From: JACDAV01 sp964626755
Lineage (GTDB): Bacteria > Chloroflexota > Limnocylindria > Limnocylindrales > CSP1-4
Length of the DNA: 64,000 nt
NCBI GenBank assembly: GCA_964626755.1
Contig: CAZVGO010000005.1
Location: 76,954-140,953, forward strand
Direction: 5' to 3'
Below the pieces are notes generated by a model. The model did no database searches, was not told the origin of the DNA, and worked only from the letters and a program-made list of their open reading frames with translations. A program made the position numbers and the translations under genes. This document shows positions 8,008-16,843 of the stretch, in pieces. Each line of letters starts with the position of its first letter. Within the stretch, counting starts at the first letter, position 1.

Positions 8008-9003
8008 GTGCCCGACCTCAGCCAGTTTCTCCTGCCGCTACTCGCGGCTGCGGCCACCGCCACCGGTGTCGGGCTGCTGTGGACCGGCCTCCTGCTCGGT
8101 ATCCGGCACGGCTTCGACTGGGACCACATCGCCGCGATCACGGACATTACCTCGACGACCGCCGCGGCCGAGGCCGGGACCCAGGCCCACGCGATGCAGC
8201 ACGAGCGGGTCGGTCCCGAGCACTTCCACGACCACGGCGGAGAGGCGGAGCGGCGCGCGCACGGTGCCGGGCCCGGGTCGGCCACCGCCGCCCTCGCCAT
8301 CGCGGGGGGTCCGGTCATCGCTCGTGGCCGGTTCGTCGGGGAGCAGCGGCAGGCGATCTTCCTCGGCACGCTGTACGCGCTCGGACACGCGGCGGTCGTC
8401 GCGATCCTCGGAACCCTGGCCATCCTGATCGGTGCCAGCCTGCCGGACTGGATCGACCCGATCATGGGCCGAGTCGTGGGATTGACCCTGCTCATCCTCG
8501 GCGTGTGGGTCTTCTTCTCGCTCTACCAGTACGTCCGGCACGGGTCCGAGTTCCGCCTGCGAAGCCGCTGGATGCTCGTCTTCGACGGCAGCCGTTACGC
8601 GTGGCGTCGGTTCCAGGCGCGGATCCACGGCCACGAGCACGTCGACCCGATCGAGATGAGCTCGTACGGCGCCCGGACCGCATTCGGCGTCGGGATGATC
8701 CACGGGATCGGCGCCGAGACGGCGACCCAGGCCCTGCTGATCGCCGGGATCGGCGGCGCCGCCGGCCAGGGCCTCGCCATCCCGATGCTCCTCGCATTCA
8801 TCGTCGGGCTCGTCCTGTCGAACACGCTGATCATCGTGCTCACCGCGACCGGCTTCGTCGCCAGCCAGCTCCGTCAGCGGCTGTACGTCGTCGTCGGCGT
8901 CTTCGCCGGCGTGTTCAGCGTCGTCGTCGGCACGTTGTTCCTGCTCGGCTGGGAGGGCGCATTGCCAAACCTCGAGCAGTTCTTCGGGTTCATCGGCAGC
9001 TGA
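8008..9003 (+). CDS. NiCoT-type nickel/cobalt (or related) permease
   Basis: 331-residue membrane protein with about seven or eight helices. The second helix carries RHGFDWDHIAAITD with the H-x4-D-H signature (H34, D39, H40) that defines NiCoT permeases; Trp and Phe inside the motif deviate from the common RHAxDADH form. A His-rich loop (about residues 60-90, with HAMQHE and HFHDHG) fits metal capture. I chose GTG 8008, which has a GGGGAG ribosome site; a TTG at 7978 would place the start inside the operator. The gene overlaps the Fur-family gene by one base (TGATG), so the two are co-translated. Metal specificity is inferred from family only and could be nickel, cobalt or zinc. Confidence 0.82.
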   Translation: MPDLSQFLLPLLAAAATATGVGLLWTGLLLGIRHGFDWDHIAAITDITSTTAAAEAGTQAHAMQHERVGPEHFHDHGGEAERRAHGAGPGSATAALAIAGGPVIARGRFVGEQRQAIFLGTLYALGHAAVVAILGTLAILIGASLPDWIDPIMGRVVGLTLLILGVWVFFSLYQYVRHGSEFRLRSRWMLVFDGSRYAWRRFQARIHGHEHVDPIEMSSYGARTAFGVGMIHGIGAETATQALLIAGIGGAAGQGLAIPMLLAFIVGLVLSNTLIIVLTATGFVASQLRQRLYVVVGVFAGVFSVVVGTLFLLGWEGALPNLEQFFGFIGS

Positions 9004-9437
9004 TGGCGACGGCCGACTGGGACTCCGTCCGCGACCGCCTCCGGGCGCGCGGCCTGCGCTGGACGCCGCAGCGTCGCAACCTGGTCGAGGTCCTCTCGCG
9101 GACCGGCGGACACGTCACCGGCAGCGAGCTCGTTGAGCGCTGCCGGACGATCGACCCGGCGACGACCCCGTCGACGGTCTACCGGACGCTCGACGTTCTC
9201 GAGGATCTCGGGCTCGTCCGCCACGGCCACGGCGCCGACGGCCGCGAGGAGTTCCACGTCCTGCCGGAAGCCGTTCACGGCCACCTCCATTGCGAGGGCT
9301 GCGGCCAGACCCGGGAGATCGAGGCAGCCGATGCGGCACCGCTCGTCCGGGCGCTCCGGGCTCGTCTCGGCTTCGAGGTCGACCTCTCCCACGTCACGAT
9401 CGTGGGGCGCTGCGCGGCGTGCGGCGGGCAGGGCTGA
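9003..9437 (+). CDS. Fur-family metal-responsive repressor
   Basis: 144-residue regulator. The N-terminal winged helix contains TPQRRNLVEVL and the recognition helix TTPSTVYRTLDVLEDLGLV. The C-terminal dimer domain has a His-rich patch (HGHLHCEGC) and two CxxC pairs (C97/C100 and C137/C140) that form a structural zinc site. Its start overlaps the stop of the permease gene. Position next to a NiCoT permease and a Nur-like operator suggests it senses nickel (Nur) or zinc (Zur) rather than iron. The exact metal cannot be told from sequence. Confidence 0.88.
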   Translation: MATADWDSVRDRLRARGLRWTPQRRNLVEVLSRTGGHVTGSELVERCRTIDPATTPSTVYRTLDVLEDLGLVRHGHGADGREEFHVLPEAVHGHLHCEGCGQTREIEAADAAPLVRALRARLGFEVDLSHVTIVGRCAACGGQG

Positions 9438-9573
9438 ACCGGAGGGACCATCAGTCGGCCGGACCAACGGGCTGTTGCGGGGCAGCCGGGTGGCCCGCCA
9501 GTCTGGGACCGGCGCCGGTGGAGGCCGTCGCCGCGAGGCCCGCGCCTCGCCCACCTCGGAGCACGGGGCTGCC

Positions 9574-10158
9574 ATGGCAATCGAGTTCGTCGGCTTCACA
9601 GATGTCTGCCGGATCTCCGGGGCGATCTCGCTCGGGGACGACCGGCTGAGCGACATGCTCAACTCGGTGTCCCGGATCGTCGTCCGCAACGCCGACGTCG
9701 AGGAGATCGACGGCGGCCGGATGGAGCGGCTCGACGTGACCGTCCCGACGGGCGACTTCCTGGCGGTCGCGGGCAGCGGCCGGCGGGGGCTCCAGAGCCA
9801 GCGACGCCGGACGCTCAAGCGCCGGGTCCGGATGGGCCTCGGCCGGTACAGCGTCAGCGGCTATCTTCACGTCCTCGAGTCGGCCCACACCGAGTCGCTC
9901 AACGGACGGCCGGACGCCCTGCTCGTGGGCCGCGACCTGCTCGTTCCGCTGACCGAGGCCACGATCGGCTACGACCGGGCCGGCGAGACCCGCGAGGAGT
10001 CGTGGGAGACGATCCTCATCAACCGCTCGCGGGTCGCCTGGATCGAGGCTGCAGACGATGACAGCCAGGAGCCGCCGGACGGCACGGACCCCGAGGCGCG
10101 CGACGCCGCGATCCGCTCCCGCTTCGTGAAGGACTTCACGGGGTCGGTCGCCGACTAG
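9574..10158 (+). CDS. Conserved protein of unknown function
   Basis: 194-residue soluble protein that I do not recognise with certainty. There is no signal peptide or membrane segment. The segment GDDRLSDMLNS near residue 25 and the block PDALLVGRDLLVPLTEATIGY near residue 115 look like conserved beta-strand elements, separated by a basic stretch (RRGLQSQRRRTLKRRVRMG). The motif RLSDxLN is reminiscent of a small beta-barrel domain of unknown function; this is recall, not proof. Start ATG 9574 is chosen because the protein quality begins there. The 136 bases before it hold no recognisable gene. It is convergent with fabI. Confidence 0.65.
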   Translation: MAIEFVGFTDVCRISGAISLGDDRLSDMLNSVSRIVVRNADVEEIDGGRMERLDVTVPTGDFLAVAGSGRRGLQSQRRRTLKRRVRMGLGRYSVSGYLHVLESAHTESLNGRPDALLVGRDLLVPLTEATIGYDRAGETREESWETILINRSRVAWIEAADDDSQEPPDGTDPEARDAAIRSRFVKDFTGSVAD

Positions 10159-10168
10159 GTCGTCCCGG

Positions 10169-10951
10169 TCAGCTCTCGGCGATCGGCACGCCGAGGACGT
10201 TGAACCCGCCGTCGACGTAGAGGATCTCGCCGGTCACCGCACTCGACAGGTCGCTCGCGAGGAACAGGGCGCTCTTCCCGACGTCCTCCGGCGTGATGCT
10301 CGCCCGTAGCGGAGCCACCTCGGCGAACGATCCGTAGAGCTTCTTGAAGCCGGCGATCCCCGCCGCGGACAGCGTCCGCACCGGGCCGGCGCTGATCGCA
10401 TTGACCCGGATCCCGTCCGGTCCGAGATCGGCCGCGAGGTAGCGCACCGCAGCCTCGAGGGCCGCCTTCGCGACGCCCATCACGTTGTAGTGGCTCACGA
10501 CCTTCTCCGCGCCGTAGTAGGTCAGCGTGATCACGGACGAACCGCGATGGAGCAGCGGCCGCGCCTCGCGGACGAGCGCGACGAGCGAATACGTGGACAC
10601 GTCGAGCGCAAGTGCGAAGCCGTCCCGGGACGTGTCGACGAACGATCCGTCGAGGTCCTCGCGCCGGGCGAACGCCAGCGCGTGGACGACGATGTCGAGG
10701 TCGCCATGCGCCGCTCGCCACTTCTCGAAGACCGCCCGGATCTGCCCGTCCGACTGGACGTCGCATGCCTCGACGAACGTCGCGCCAATCGAGGCGGCCA
10801 GCGGCCGGACCCGTTTCTCGATCAGGCTCTCGATCGATGAGAAGCCGACGATCGCGCCTTCGTCGTGGAGCGCCCGGGCGATCCCCCAGGCGATCGAGTG
10901 ATTGTTGGCGACGCCGAAGATCAGGGCCTTCTTCCCGTCGAGCAATCCCAT
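10169..10951 (-). CDS. fabI: Enoyl-[acyl-carrier-protein] reductase (NADH)
   Basis: 260-residue SDR enzyme for the last step of each fatty-acid elongation cycle. N-terminal nucleotide-binding segment FGVANNHSIAWGIA is the FabI form of the Rossmann glycine motif. The active-site arrangement Y-x6-K is at Y155/K162 (YNVMGVAK), with the upstream Tyr pair TYYG at 144-147 as in FabI. C-terminal VTGEILYVDGGFNVLG is typical. Start ATG 10951 has a perfect GGAGG site 7 bases upstream. No other fatty-acid synthesis gene is adjacent. FabI is the target of triclosan and isoniazid-type inhibitors. Confidence 0.93.
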   Translation of the reverse strand: MGLLDGKKALIFGVANNHSIAWGIARALHDEGAIVGFSSIESLIEKRVRPLAASIGATFVEACDVQSDGQIRAVFEKWRAAHGDLDIVVHALAFARREDLDGSFVDTSRDGFALALDVSTYSLVALVREARPLLHRGSSVITLTYYGAEKVVSHYNVMGVAKAALEAAVRYLAADLGPDGIRVNAISAGPVRTLSAAGIAGFKKLYGSFAEVAPLRASITPEDVGKSALFLASDLSSAVTGEILYVDGGFNVLGVPIAES

Positions 10952-11006
10952 CGGCTTTCCTCCCGCGGCGCGAGCATAGCCGACGGCCCGGCTCATGCCG
11001 GCAGGA

Positions 11007-12623
11007 TCAGCCGGGGCGGGTCACCCGCACGTCGTCGAAGGCGGCTTCGACGAGGCCGTCCGGCCCGCTGTCCGTCGCCGAGAAGCGGAGCGTGATCTGT
11101 TGCCCGGCCCACGGGTCGAGCAGCACCGATGCGTTCCGCCACGCTCCGTCGCGGTCGACCGGCGCGCCCTGGACCAGGTGGACCGTCGTCGCCGTGCCGT
11201 CGGCCGCGACCACCTCGACCCGGAATTCGTCGGCCGCCGTCGTCGAGGAGTAGTGGGCAAACGTCCAGCGGAACGTGAGCCTCTGCCCGGCAGCTGCCGA
11301 CAGCGCGATCACCGGCGAGACCGCCGTCGTCCGACCCCCGTCGAGATCGTTGCCCGATGTCGACGTCCCCGCGGAGAGGCCGGTTGCGAACGCCGACTGG
11401 CCGGTCGGCGCCGCGGTCAGCTGGCGACGTCCCAGGTAGCTCGTCGCCCGGGGCACGCCGCGCTGCCATGCCCCGACGGTCGCCGTATCGGTGCCGTCGG
11501 GGTTCACGCGCCAGCCCCTCGGCACTTCGAGGTCGTCATCGAAGGCGCCGCAGCGGGCCGCCATCGTCGCAGCCCCGAGGACCGAGAGCGGACACCATGC
11601 CCGTTCGGCCAGGTAGAGGACCGCTTCCTTGTTGCGCCCGGTCTCCGGCCCGATCATCGAATTGCGCGGGTAGTCCCTGACCGACAGCTCGAACGTGTAC
11701 GAGAAGATCCGGTACTTCCCGTAGGCGTAGTCGCGCGTCGTGCCGGACGTGATGTACAGGTCACTCGCCTGTTGCGGGCGATAGCCGTTCGTCGCCGCCA
11801 TGGCCTTGCCGATCTTCATGAGCGCCGCGTGGTCGTTCGGCGTCATGTCGCCGGGCCGGTTGGTCATGGTGTACCCGTACGGCCACATGACCAGGCGACC
11901 CGCTTCGTGGAACGTGATGTGGACGCGGATCTGCTGCCGGCCGTTGACGACCCGGCTGGCGAGAAAATCGCGCATCGCCTGGGTCTCGGGGGCGGAAAAG
12001 GCCCTGGGCCCGCGGTAGGTGATCGCCTGGGGGTTCGTGCTCGTTCGGCCGCCTCCGCCCCACCGGTAGCCGAAGTTGCGGTTCAGGTCCGTGCCGACGT
12101 ACTTCGAGCCTGGCGTCGGCTGCCGGTTCTTGCGCCAGTAGTGGAACCTCCGGCCGGCGATGTCGTACTCGGCCCCGTCGGGATTGACGAGGAACACGAT
12201 CCAGATCTCGCGGCTGTCGACGATCTTCGTGATCCTGGGGTCCGTCCCGTAGCCGTCGGCGTACCAGTGGAGGATCCGGAGGGTCATCTCCACGGTCATG
12301 TGCTCGTCGGCGTGGGTCCCCCCGTCGTAAAGGACCTCCGGCTCGCTCTCGTCGACGGCGACGTTGTCGGAGATCTTCGCCGCCCAGAGCTCGCGACCCT
12401 GGTACGACTTGCCGATCGAGAAGTGGGACACGATGTCCGGGTGGGCGGCCGCGACGGCCGCCACATCCGCGGCCATCTCGGCGTACGTGTGATACGCCTC
12501 CCAGCCGGCCGGGAACTGCGGGCTGGCCCCGGCCGCGCCCGCGGGCAGGCCGGCAAGGGCGGCGAGGGCGAGCACGATCGTGGCCGCGGTGGCGCGACGG
12601 CGGCGGCTGGCGCTCCTTGACAC
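11007..12623 (-). CDS. Secreted zinc carboxypeptidase, peptidase M14
   Basis: About 538 residues: Sec signal (Arg-rich n-region, ATIVLALAALAGLPAGAAGA), M14 catalytic domain, and a ~150-residue beta-sandwich C-terminal domain ending FDDVRV. Zinc ligands HADE (H-x2-E) and a later His (ITFHEAGR), the substrate-binding VNPDG and DLNRNFGYRW blocks, and the catalytic Glu in YTFELS are all seen, so it should be active and remove C-terminal residues from peptides outside the cell. I chose GTG 12623 because it gives a normal-length signal peptide; the alternative ATG 12710 adds 29 residues. It is divergent from the aldehyde dehydrogenase gene. Confidence 0.87.
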   Translation of the reverse strand: MSRSASRRRRATAATIVLALAALAGLPAGAAGASPQFPAGWEAYHTYAEMAADVAAVAAAHPDIVSHFSIGKSYQGRELWAAKISDNVAVDESEPEVLYDGGTHADEHMTVEMTLRILHWYADGYGTDPRITKIVDSREIWIVFLVNPDGAEYDIAGRRFHYWRKNRQPTPGSKYVGTDLNRNFGYRWGGGGRTSTNPQAITYRGPRAFSAPETQAMRDFLASRVVNGRQQIRVHITFHEAGRLVMWPYGYTMTNRPGDMTPNDHAALMKIGKAMAATNGYRPQQASDLYITSGTTRDYAYGKYRIFSYTFELSVRDYPRNSMIGPETGRNKEAVLYLAERAWCPLSVLGAATMAARCGAFDDDLEVPRGWRVNPDGTDTATVGAWQRGVPRATSYLGRRQLTAAPTGQSAFATGLSAGTSTSGNDLDGGRTTAVSPVIALSAAAGQRLTFRWTFAHYSSTTAADEFRVEVVAADGTATTVHLVQGAPVDRDGAWRNASVLLDPWAGQQITLRFSATDSGPDGLVEAAFDDVRVTRPG

Positions 12624-12730
12624 GGTGGCACTGTCCCGCGGCGCCCTCCGGCCCACAACCCACCGAACAGTCCCCCGTCCGGGCGGTCCCTTCGGGTGTG
12701 CCGTACCCATGACGGACGGCCCGCGAGGGC

Positions 12731-12736
12731 TAGACT
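12731..12736 (+). promoter_or_regulatory. Candidate -10 box for the aldehyde dehydrogenase gene
   Basis: TAGACT, about 55 bases before ATG 12792. The gap also serves the divergent carboxypeptidase gene. Confidence 0.35.
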
Positions 12737-12791
12737 GGGGCCACTTCGACCCACCCGGCCGAGCGCCGCCGCCCACGAGGGGATCAGCCCG

Positions 12792-14372
12792 ATGACCACC
12801 GAATCGAAGCCCCGCCTGAAGATCACCTACGCTACCCTCCGGGCGGACAACGAAGAGCTTCACACGCTCTACGAGGCGGGCCTCGAAAAGGCCCGGGCGG
12901 GGCTCGGTGGCTACCACCGCAACCTCGTCGGAGGCAGGGACCGCGACGGGGAGGACCGGTTCGAGGTCCGCTCGCCGATCGATCGGGACATCGTGCTCGG
13001 GACCTTCGCGAGCGGGACCCATCAGGACGTGGTCGACGCGATCGCCGCCGCGCGGGCCGCCCAGCCCGCCTGGGCGGCGACCCCGTGGCGGGACCGGCTG
13101 GCGATCCTCCGCCGGGCGGCCGACCTGATCAGCGAGCGCCTGATGGAGTACGCCGGGTACATGGCGATCGAGGTCGGCAAGAACCGGCTCGAGGCGCTCG
13201 GCGAGGTCGAGGAGTCGGCCGACCTCATCCGCTACTACGCGCGGACGATGGAGGACAACGCGGGCTACGACCACCCGATGGACAACCTCGGCGACGCCTC
13301 CGTCCACACCCGGTCGATCCTCCGGCCACACGGGGTCTTCGGCGTGATCAGCCCGTTCAACTTCCCGATGGCCCTCTCCGCCGGCCCGAGTGCCGCGGCG
13401 ATGATCGCCGGCAACACGGTCGTCTTCAAGCCGTCCTCGGCGGCGCCTCTGTCGGGGGTCAAGCTCGTCGAGGCCTATCGCGACGCGGGCGTGCCGGACG
13501 GCGTGATCAACCTCGTGATGGGCCCCGGGGAGAGCGTCGGCGAGGAGCTCCAGACCAACCAGGGGATCGACGGGATCGTCTTCACCGGCTCGTTCGATGT
13601 CGGGTTCCGGCTGTTCAAGTCGTTCTCGACGCGCTGGCCGCGCCCCGCGATCGTCGAGATGGGCGGCAAGAACCCGGCGATCGTGTCACGGAAGGCGGAC
13701 CTCGAGGAGGCCGCCGAGGGGATCGTGCGCAGCGCATTCGGTTTCGGCGGACAGAAGTGTTCCGCGAATTCGCGCGTGTACGTCGAGGAGCCGGTCCACG
13801 ACGAGCTCGTGCGGCTGCTCGTCGAGAAGACCGAGAAGATCACGATCGGCGACCCCCTCATCCGGGAGAACTGGCTGGGGCCGGTGGTTGACCAGAAGGC
13901 CGTCGACCGGCACCAGAAGGCCGTCGCCGAGGCACGCCGCGACGGGCGGGTGTTCGTCGGTGGCGAGCACCTGTCCGACGGTGACCTCGCCCGGGGCCAC
14001 TACGTCGAGCCGACGGTCGTCGGGGGGCTGCCCGCGTCCCACCGGCTGTTTCGGGACGAGCTCTTCGCGCCGTTCACCGCGGTCCACGCGGTCGACTCGC
14101 TCGACGAGGCGATCCGGCTCGCGAACGACTCGCTGTACGGGCTGACGGCCGGCGTCTACTCGGAGGACCCGGCGGAGATCCAGCGGTTCCTCGACCGGGT
14201 CGAGGCCGGGGTGCTCTACGTCAACCGGCGGGCCGGGGCCACGACCGGAGCGTGGCCGGGGGTCCAGGCGTTCGGCGGCTGGAAGGGCTCGGGCTCGACC
14301 GGCAAGGCCGGGCTATCGATGTACTACGTGGCCCAGTTCCTCCGGGAGCAGAGCCACACCGTCGTCGATTGA
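12792..14372 (+). CDS. Aldehyde dehydrogenase, probable 1-pyrroline-5-carboxylate dehydrogenase
   Basis: 526-residue NAD(P)-dependent aldehyde dehydrogenase. Catalytic Cys323 lies in FGGQKCSANSRVYV, close to the GQKCSAxSRxYV signature of glutamate-semialdehyde (P5C) dehydrogenases such as RocA/PruA. SPFNFPMA and the Glu in VEMGGKNPA are also present. Role: oxidation of glutamate gamma-semialdehyde to glutamate in proline or arginine breakdown. No proline dehydrogenase is next to it, so the exact substrate is inferred. Start ATG 12792 follows GAGGGGAT. It overlaps the next gene by 4 bases (TTGA), so the two are coupled. Confidence 0.8.
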   Translation: MTTESKPRLKITYATLRADNEELHTLYEAGLEKARAGLGGYHRNLVGGRDRDGEDRFEVRSPIDRDIVLGTFASGTHQDVVDAIAAARAAQPAWAATPWRDRLAILRRAADLISERLMEYAGYMAIEVGKNRLEALGEVEESADLIRYYARTMEDNAGYDHPMDNLGDASVHTRSILRPHGVFGVISPFNFPMALSAGPSAAAMIAGNTVVFKPSSAAPLSGVKLVEAYRDAGVPDGVINLVMGPGESVGEELQTNQGIDGIVFTGSFDVGFRLFKSFSTRWPRPAIVEMGGKNPAIVSRKADLEEAAEGIVRSAFGFGGQKCSANSRVYVEEPVHDELVRLLVEKTEKITIGDPLIRENWLGPVVDQKAVDRHQKAVAEARRDGRVFVGGEHLSDGDLARGHYVEPTVVGGLPASHRLFRDELFAPFTAVHAVDSLDEAIRLANDSLYGLTAGVYSEDPAEIQRFLDRVEAGVLYVNRRAGATTGAWPGVQAFGGWKGSGSTGKAGLSMYYVAQFLREQSHTVVD

Positions 14373-14722
14373 TCCGCGTCGGCTCGATCGTCATCCGCGT
14401 CGACGATCTGCAGCTTCAGACGGCGTTCTGGACGGGCGCGCTCGACTACGTGCCGCGCCAGGAGACGGGGGACGACTTCCAGCTCCTGCGGCCACGGGAC
14501 GGGGTGGGCCCGAACGTCTCGCTCGACCGGGTTCGCTCGACCGTGCAGGTGCCGCCCCGCATTCACCTCGACCTGTACGCGGATGACCAGGCGGCGGAGG
14601 TCGAGCGGCTCAAGGGCCTGGGTGCCACCGAGGTCCACTGGGACAAGCGTCCACCGGACGCCGACTACGTGATCCTCGCGGATCCAGAAGGCAACCGCTT
14701 CTGCGTGATCGACGCGGGGTAG
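14369..14722 (+). CDS. VOC/glyoxalase-family protein
   Basis: 117-residue single-domain vicinal-oxygen-chelate protein. The N-terminal strand GSIVIRVDDL followed by FWTGALDYVPR and the C-terminal YVILADPEGNRFCVID match the glyoxalase/bleomycin-resistance fold. The metal-ligand set of true glyoxalase I is only partly visible (His in IHLDL, Glu missing in the final strand), so enzymatic activity is uncertain. The TTG start at 14369 overlaps the upstream dehydrogenase stop. No partner suggests a substrate. Confidence 0.78.
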   Translation: MIRVGSIVIRVDDLQLQTAFWTGALDYVPRQETGDDFQLLRPRDGVGPNVSLDRVRSTVQVPPRIHLDLYADDQAAEVERLKGLGATEVHWDKRPPDADYVILADPEGNRFCVIDAG

Positions 14723-14807
14723 GCACCAAGCGAGGGCCGGGCCGACCGGAACCTCGCGGGGGCGCCAGGTGTAGATCGGGCAAGCACACCACCCAGGAGG
14801 GCTCCCG

Positions 14808-15356
14808 ATGCGCCGCCGGCTTCTCGTCTCGATCGCCACCCTTCCATTCCTGGTCCCGCTCGGCCTCGCCGTCGCGGGCGGCGCGACTGCCGGCGGCGGC
14901 TGCCACGGCGGCACCGGCGCCACGGCGAGCACCGCGAGCTCGACGGTCGTCAGAATCGACGGCTGCACGTTCCAGCCGACGGTCAATCAGGTGCCCGTCG
15001 GAGTCCTGGTGACCTTCCTCAACACCTCGGGTGGGCCTCACGACGTGACCGGAGGATCCGGCGGGTGGAGAAGCCCGATGCTCAATGGCGGCGCCTCGTA
15101 CACGCACCGCTTCACCGAGTCGGGCGTCTACCCGTACTCGTGCAGCCTCCACCCGGGGATGGCCGGAGTGGTCGTCGTGGGTCCCACCGACGTCGCCCTC
15201 GCCGGCGACGTCAAGGCGGAGCCCTCCCAGCCCGCGACCGCGGCCGAGGGAGGCTCGCCGATCCCTGTCGCCCTTGGCGGAGGGCTGGGACTGGTCGCCG
15301 GCGCCCTCGGCGCGGGCTTGCTCCTCCGCCGCCGCGACCAGGCCGACCAGGGGTAA
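14808..15356 (+). CDS. Membrane-anchored cupredoxin (blue copper protein)
   Basis: 182 residues: signal peptide (about 1-28), cupredoxin domain, and a C-terminal transmembrane anchor (about 150-173) followed by RRR. A complete type-1 copper site can be read: H78 (GPHDV), C112, H115 and M118 in YSCSLHPGM. It should carry one-electron traffic on the outer face of the membrane. The start follows a strong AGGAGGG site. It stands alone between the VOC gene and an aminotransferase, so the redox partner is unknown. Confidence 0.85.
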   Translation: MRRRLLVSIATLPFLVPLGLAVAGGATAGGGCHGGTGATASTASSTVVRIDGCTFQPTVNQVPVGVLVTFLNTSGGPHDVTGGSGGWRSPMLNGGASYTHRFTESGVYPYSCSLHPGMAGVVVVGPTDVALAGDVKAEPSQPATAAEGGSPIPVALGGGLGLVAGALGAGLLLRRRDQADQG

Positions 15357-15401
15357 GCGACCCCCTCCTTTCGGGCCACCTCGAATGCTGGCGGCCGGTG
15401 A

Positions 15402-15407
15402 TAGACT
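15402..15407 (+). promoter_or_regulatory. Candidate -10 box for the class-III aminotransferase gene
   Basis: TAGACT about 50 bases before the TTG start at 15457. An inverted repeat (15427-15441) follows it, in the predicted leader. Confidence 0.35.
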
Positions 15408-15426
15408 CGCCAGAAATATCCAGCCT

Positions 15427-15441
15427 GCATAGTTCCTATGC
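15427..15441 (+). promoter_or_regulatory. Inverted repeat upstream of the aminotransferase gene
   Basis: GCATAG-TTC-CTATGC, perfect 6-base arms, 15 bases before the start codon and 20 bases after a -10-like TAGACT. Its place just downstream of the promoter fits an operator. Confidence 0.4.
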
Positions 15442-15456
15442 GTTCGAGGTGCTCAC

Positions 15457-16824
15457 TTGGCCGTCGCCGAATCCCGGATCGCGGGGCGCCGCCCCGTCCC
15501 CGACCTCGTCACGGAGGTACCCGGTCCCCGGGCCAGGGCCCACGTCGCGTACGACGAGTCGTGGACCTCGCCGAGCCTTCCGCGGGCCTACCCGATCGTG
15601 CCGGTCCGTGGTGAGGGCCTCACGGTCGAGGACATCGACGGCAACCTGTTCCTGGACTTCGCCGCCGGGATCGCCGTCACCTCCACCGGCCACTCCCACC
15701 CCCAGGTCGTCGCCGCGATCAAGGAGCAGGCAGCCGAGCTGATCCACTTCAGCGCCTCGGACTTCTACCTCCCGATCTACGCCCAGCTGTGCGAGCGGCT
15801 CGCCCGCACCGCGCCGATCGATGGGCCGAAGCGCGCCTACCTGGGGAACTCCGGTACCGAGGTGGTCGAGGCGGCGATCAAGCTGGCCAGGTTCGCGACG
15901 AAGCGGCCCTACGTCGTCGCGTTCCTCGGCGCGTTCCACGGCCGGACGTATGGCTCGATCTCGCTGACCGCCTCCAAGGCGAAGTACCACGCCGGGTTCG
16001 GGCCGCTCCTGCCCGGGGTGTTCCACGCCCCGTATGGTCGGGTCGAGCACCTGCGCTGGTTCGACGAGATTCTGTTCGACCGACTCGCTCCGGCGAACGA
16101 GGTGGCCGCGATCATCGTGGAGCCGATCCAGGGGGAGGGCGGCTACCTCGTCCCGGAGACCGGCTTCCTGGAGGGCCTCCGGGAGATCTGCGACCGCCAC
16201 GGGATCGTGCTGATCGCCGACGAGATCCAGTCGGGCGCCGGCCGGACCGGGCGGATGTGGGCGGTCGAGCACTGGGGTGTGAAGCCGGACATCCTGCTCA
16301 CGGCGAAGGGCATCGCCAGCGGGATGCCCCTCGGCGGAATGATCGCCCGGGCGGACCTGCTCGAGTCGTGGGGCAAGGGCGCTCACGGGTCGACGTACGG
16401 CGGGAACCCGGTCGCCTGCGCCGCCGCGCTGGCGACGCTCGACCTGTTAGAGGGTGGCCTGATCGACAATGCGCGGGTCCGCGGCGAGCAGGCGTTCGAT
16501 GGGCTTCGGCCGCTCCCTGGCCTCTACCCGAAGCTCGTCCGAGCCGTTCGCGGCAAGGGGCTGATGATCGGGGTCGAGTTCGACACGGCCGACCACGCCG
16601 AGGAAGTCCAGTGGGCGGCATTCGAGCGAGGCCTGCTGGTCCTCGAGTGCGGCCGTTCGAGCGTCCGCCTCTCGCCGGCACTGACGGTCAGCCCGGCCGA
16701 GATGGCGACCGCCCTCCGGCTGTTCGGGGCCGCGGTCGCCGATGTCGCCGGCAAGGGTGAGGCCCACCTCCGCGAGGAGGCAGACAAGGCCGGCGCGATC
16801 AGCGGGGTCGAGGCCGCCGGGTGA
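15457..16824 (+). CDS. Class-III aminotransferase, 4-aminobutyrate/beta-alanine type
   Basis: 455-residue PLP enzyme of the ornithine/GABA aminotransferase group. Key parts: NSGTEVVEAAIKLAR (cofactor phosphate region), ADEIQSGAGRTG (Asp bound to the pyridine nitrogen), and the Schiff-base lysine K284 in TAKGIASGMPLGG. The sequence is closest in feel to 4-aminobutyrate aminotransferases (GabT). It would move the amino group from an omega-amino acid to 2-oxoglutarate and yield a semialdehyde. Start TTG 15457 follows a GAGGTG site. Together with mmsA, hydA and the CoA-transferase in this window it could act in beta-alanine or GABA breakdown; that link is inferred. Confidence 0.85.
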   Translation: MAVAESRIAGRRPVPDLVTEVPGPRARAHVAYDESWTSPSLPRAYPIVPVRGEGLTVEDIDGNLFLDFAAGIAVTSTGHSHPQVVAAIKEQAAELIHFSASDFYLPIYAQLCERLARTAPIDGPKRAYLGNSGTEVVEAAIKLARFATKRPYVVAFLGAFHGRTYGSISLTASKAKYHAGFGPLLPGVFHAPYGRVEHLRWFDEILFDRLAPANEVAAIIVEPIQGEGGYLVPETGFLEGLREICDRHGIVLIADEIQSGAGRTGRMWAVEHWGVKPDILLTAKGIASGMPLGGMIARADLLESWGKGAHGSTYGGNPVACAAALATLDLLEGGLIDNARVRGEQAFDGLRPLPGLYPKLVRAVRGKGLMIGVEFDTADHAEEVQWAAFERGLLVLECGRSSVRLSPALTVSPAEMATALRLFGAAVADVAGKGEAHLREEADKAGAISGVEAAG

Positions 16825-16831
16825 TCTCGGG

Positions 16832-16837
16832 TAGCCT
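16832..16837 (+). promoter_or_regulatory. Candidate -10 box (leaderless) for CoA-transferase subunit A
   Basis: TAGCCT, 6 bases before the GTG at 16844; no ribosome site is present. Confidence 0.4.
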
Positions 16838-16843
16838 TCGGCG

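Noticed and set aside
12624..12710. ATG 12710 as start of the M14 carboxypeptidase
   Set aside because: It would add 29 residues before the basic n-region of the signal peptide. Not excluded, but less likely than GTG 12623.
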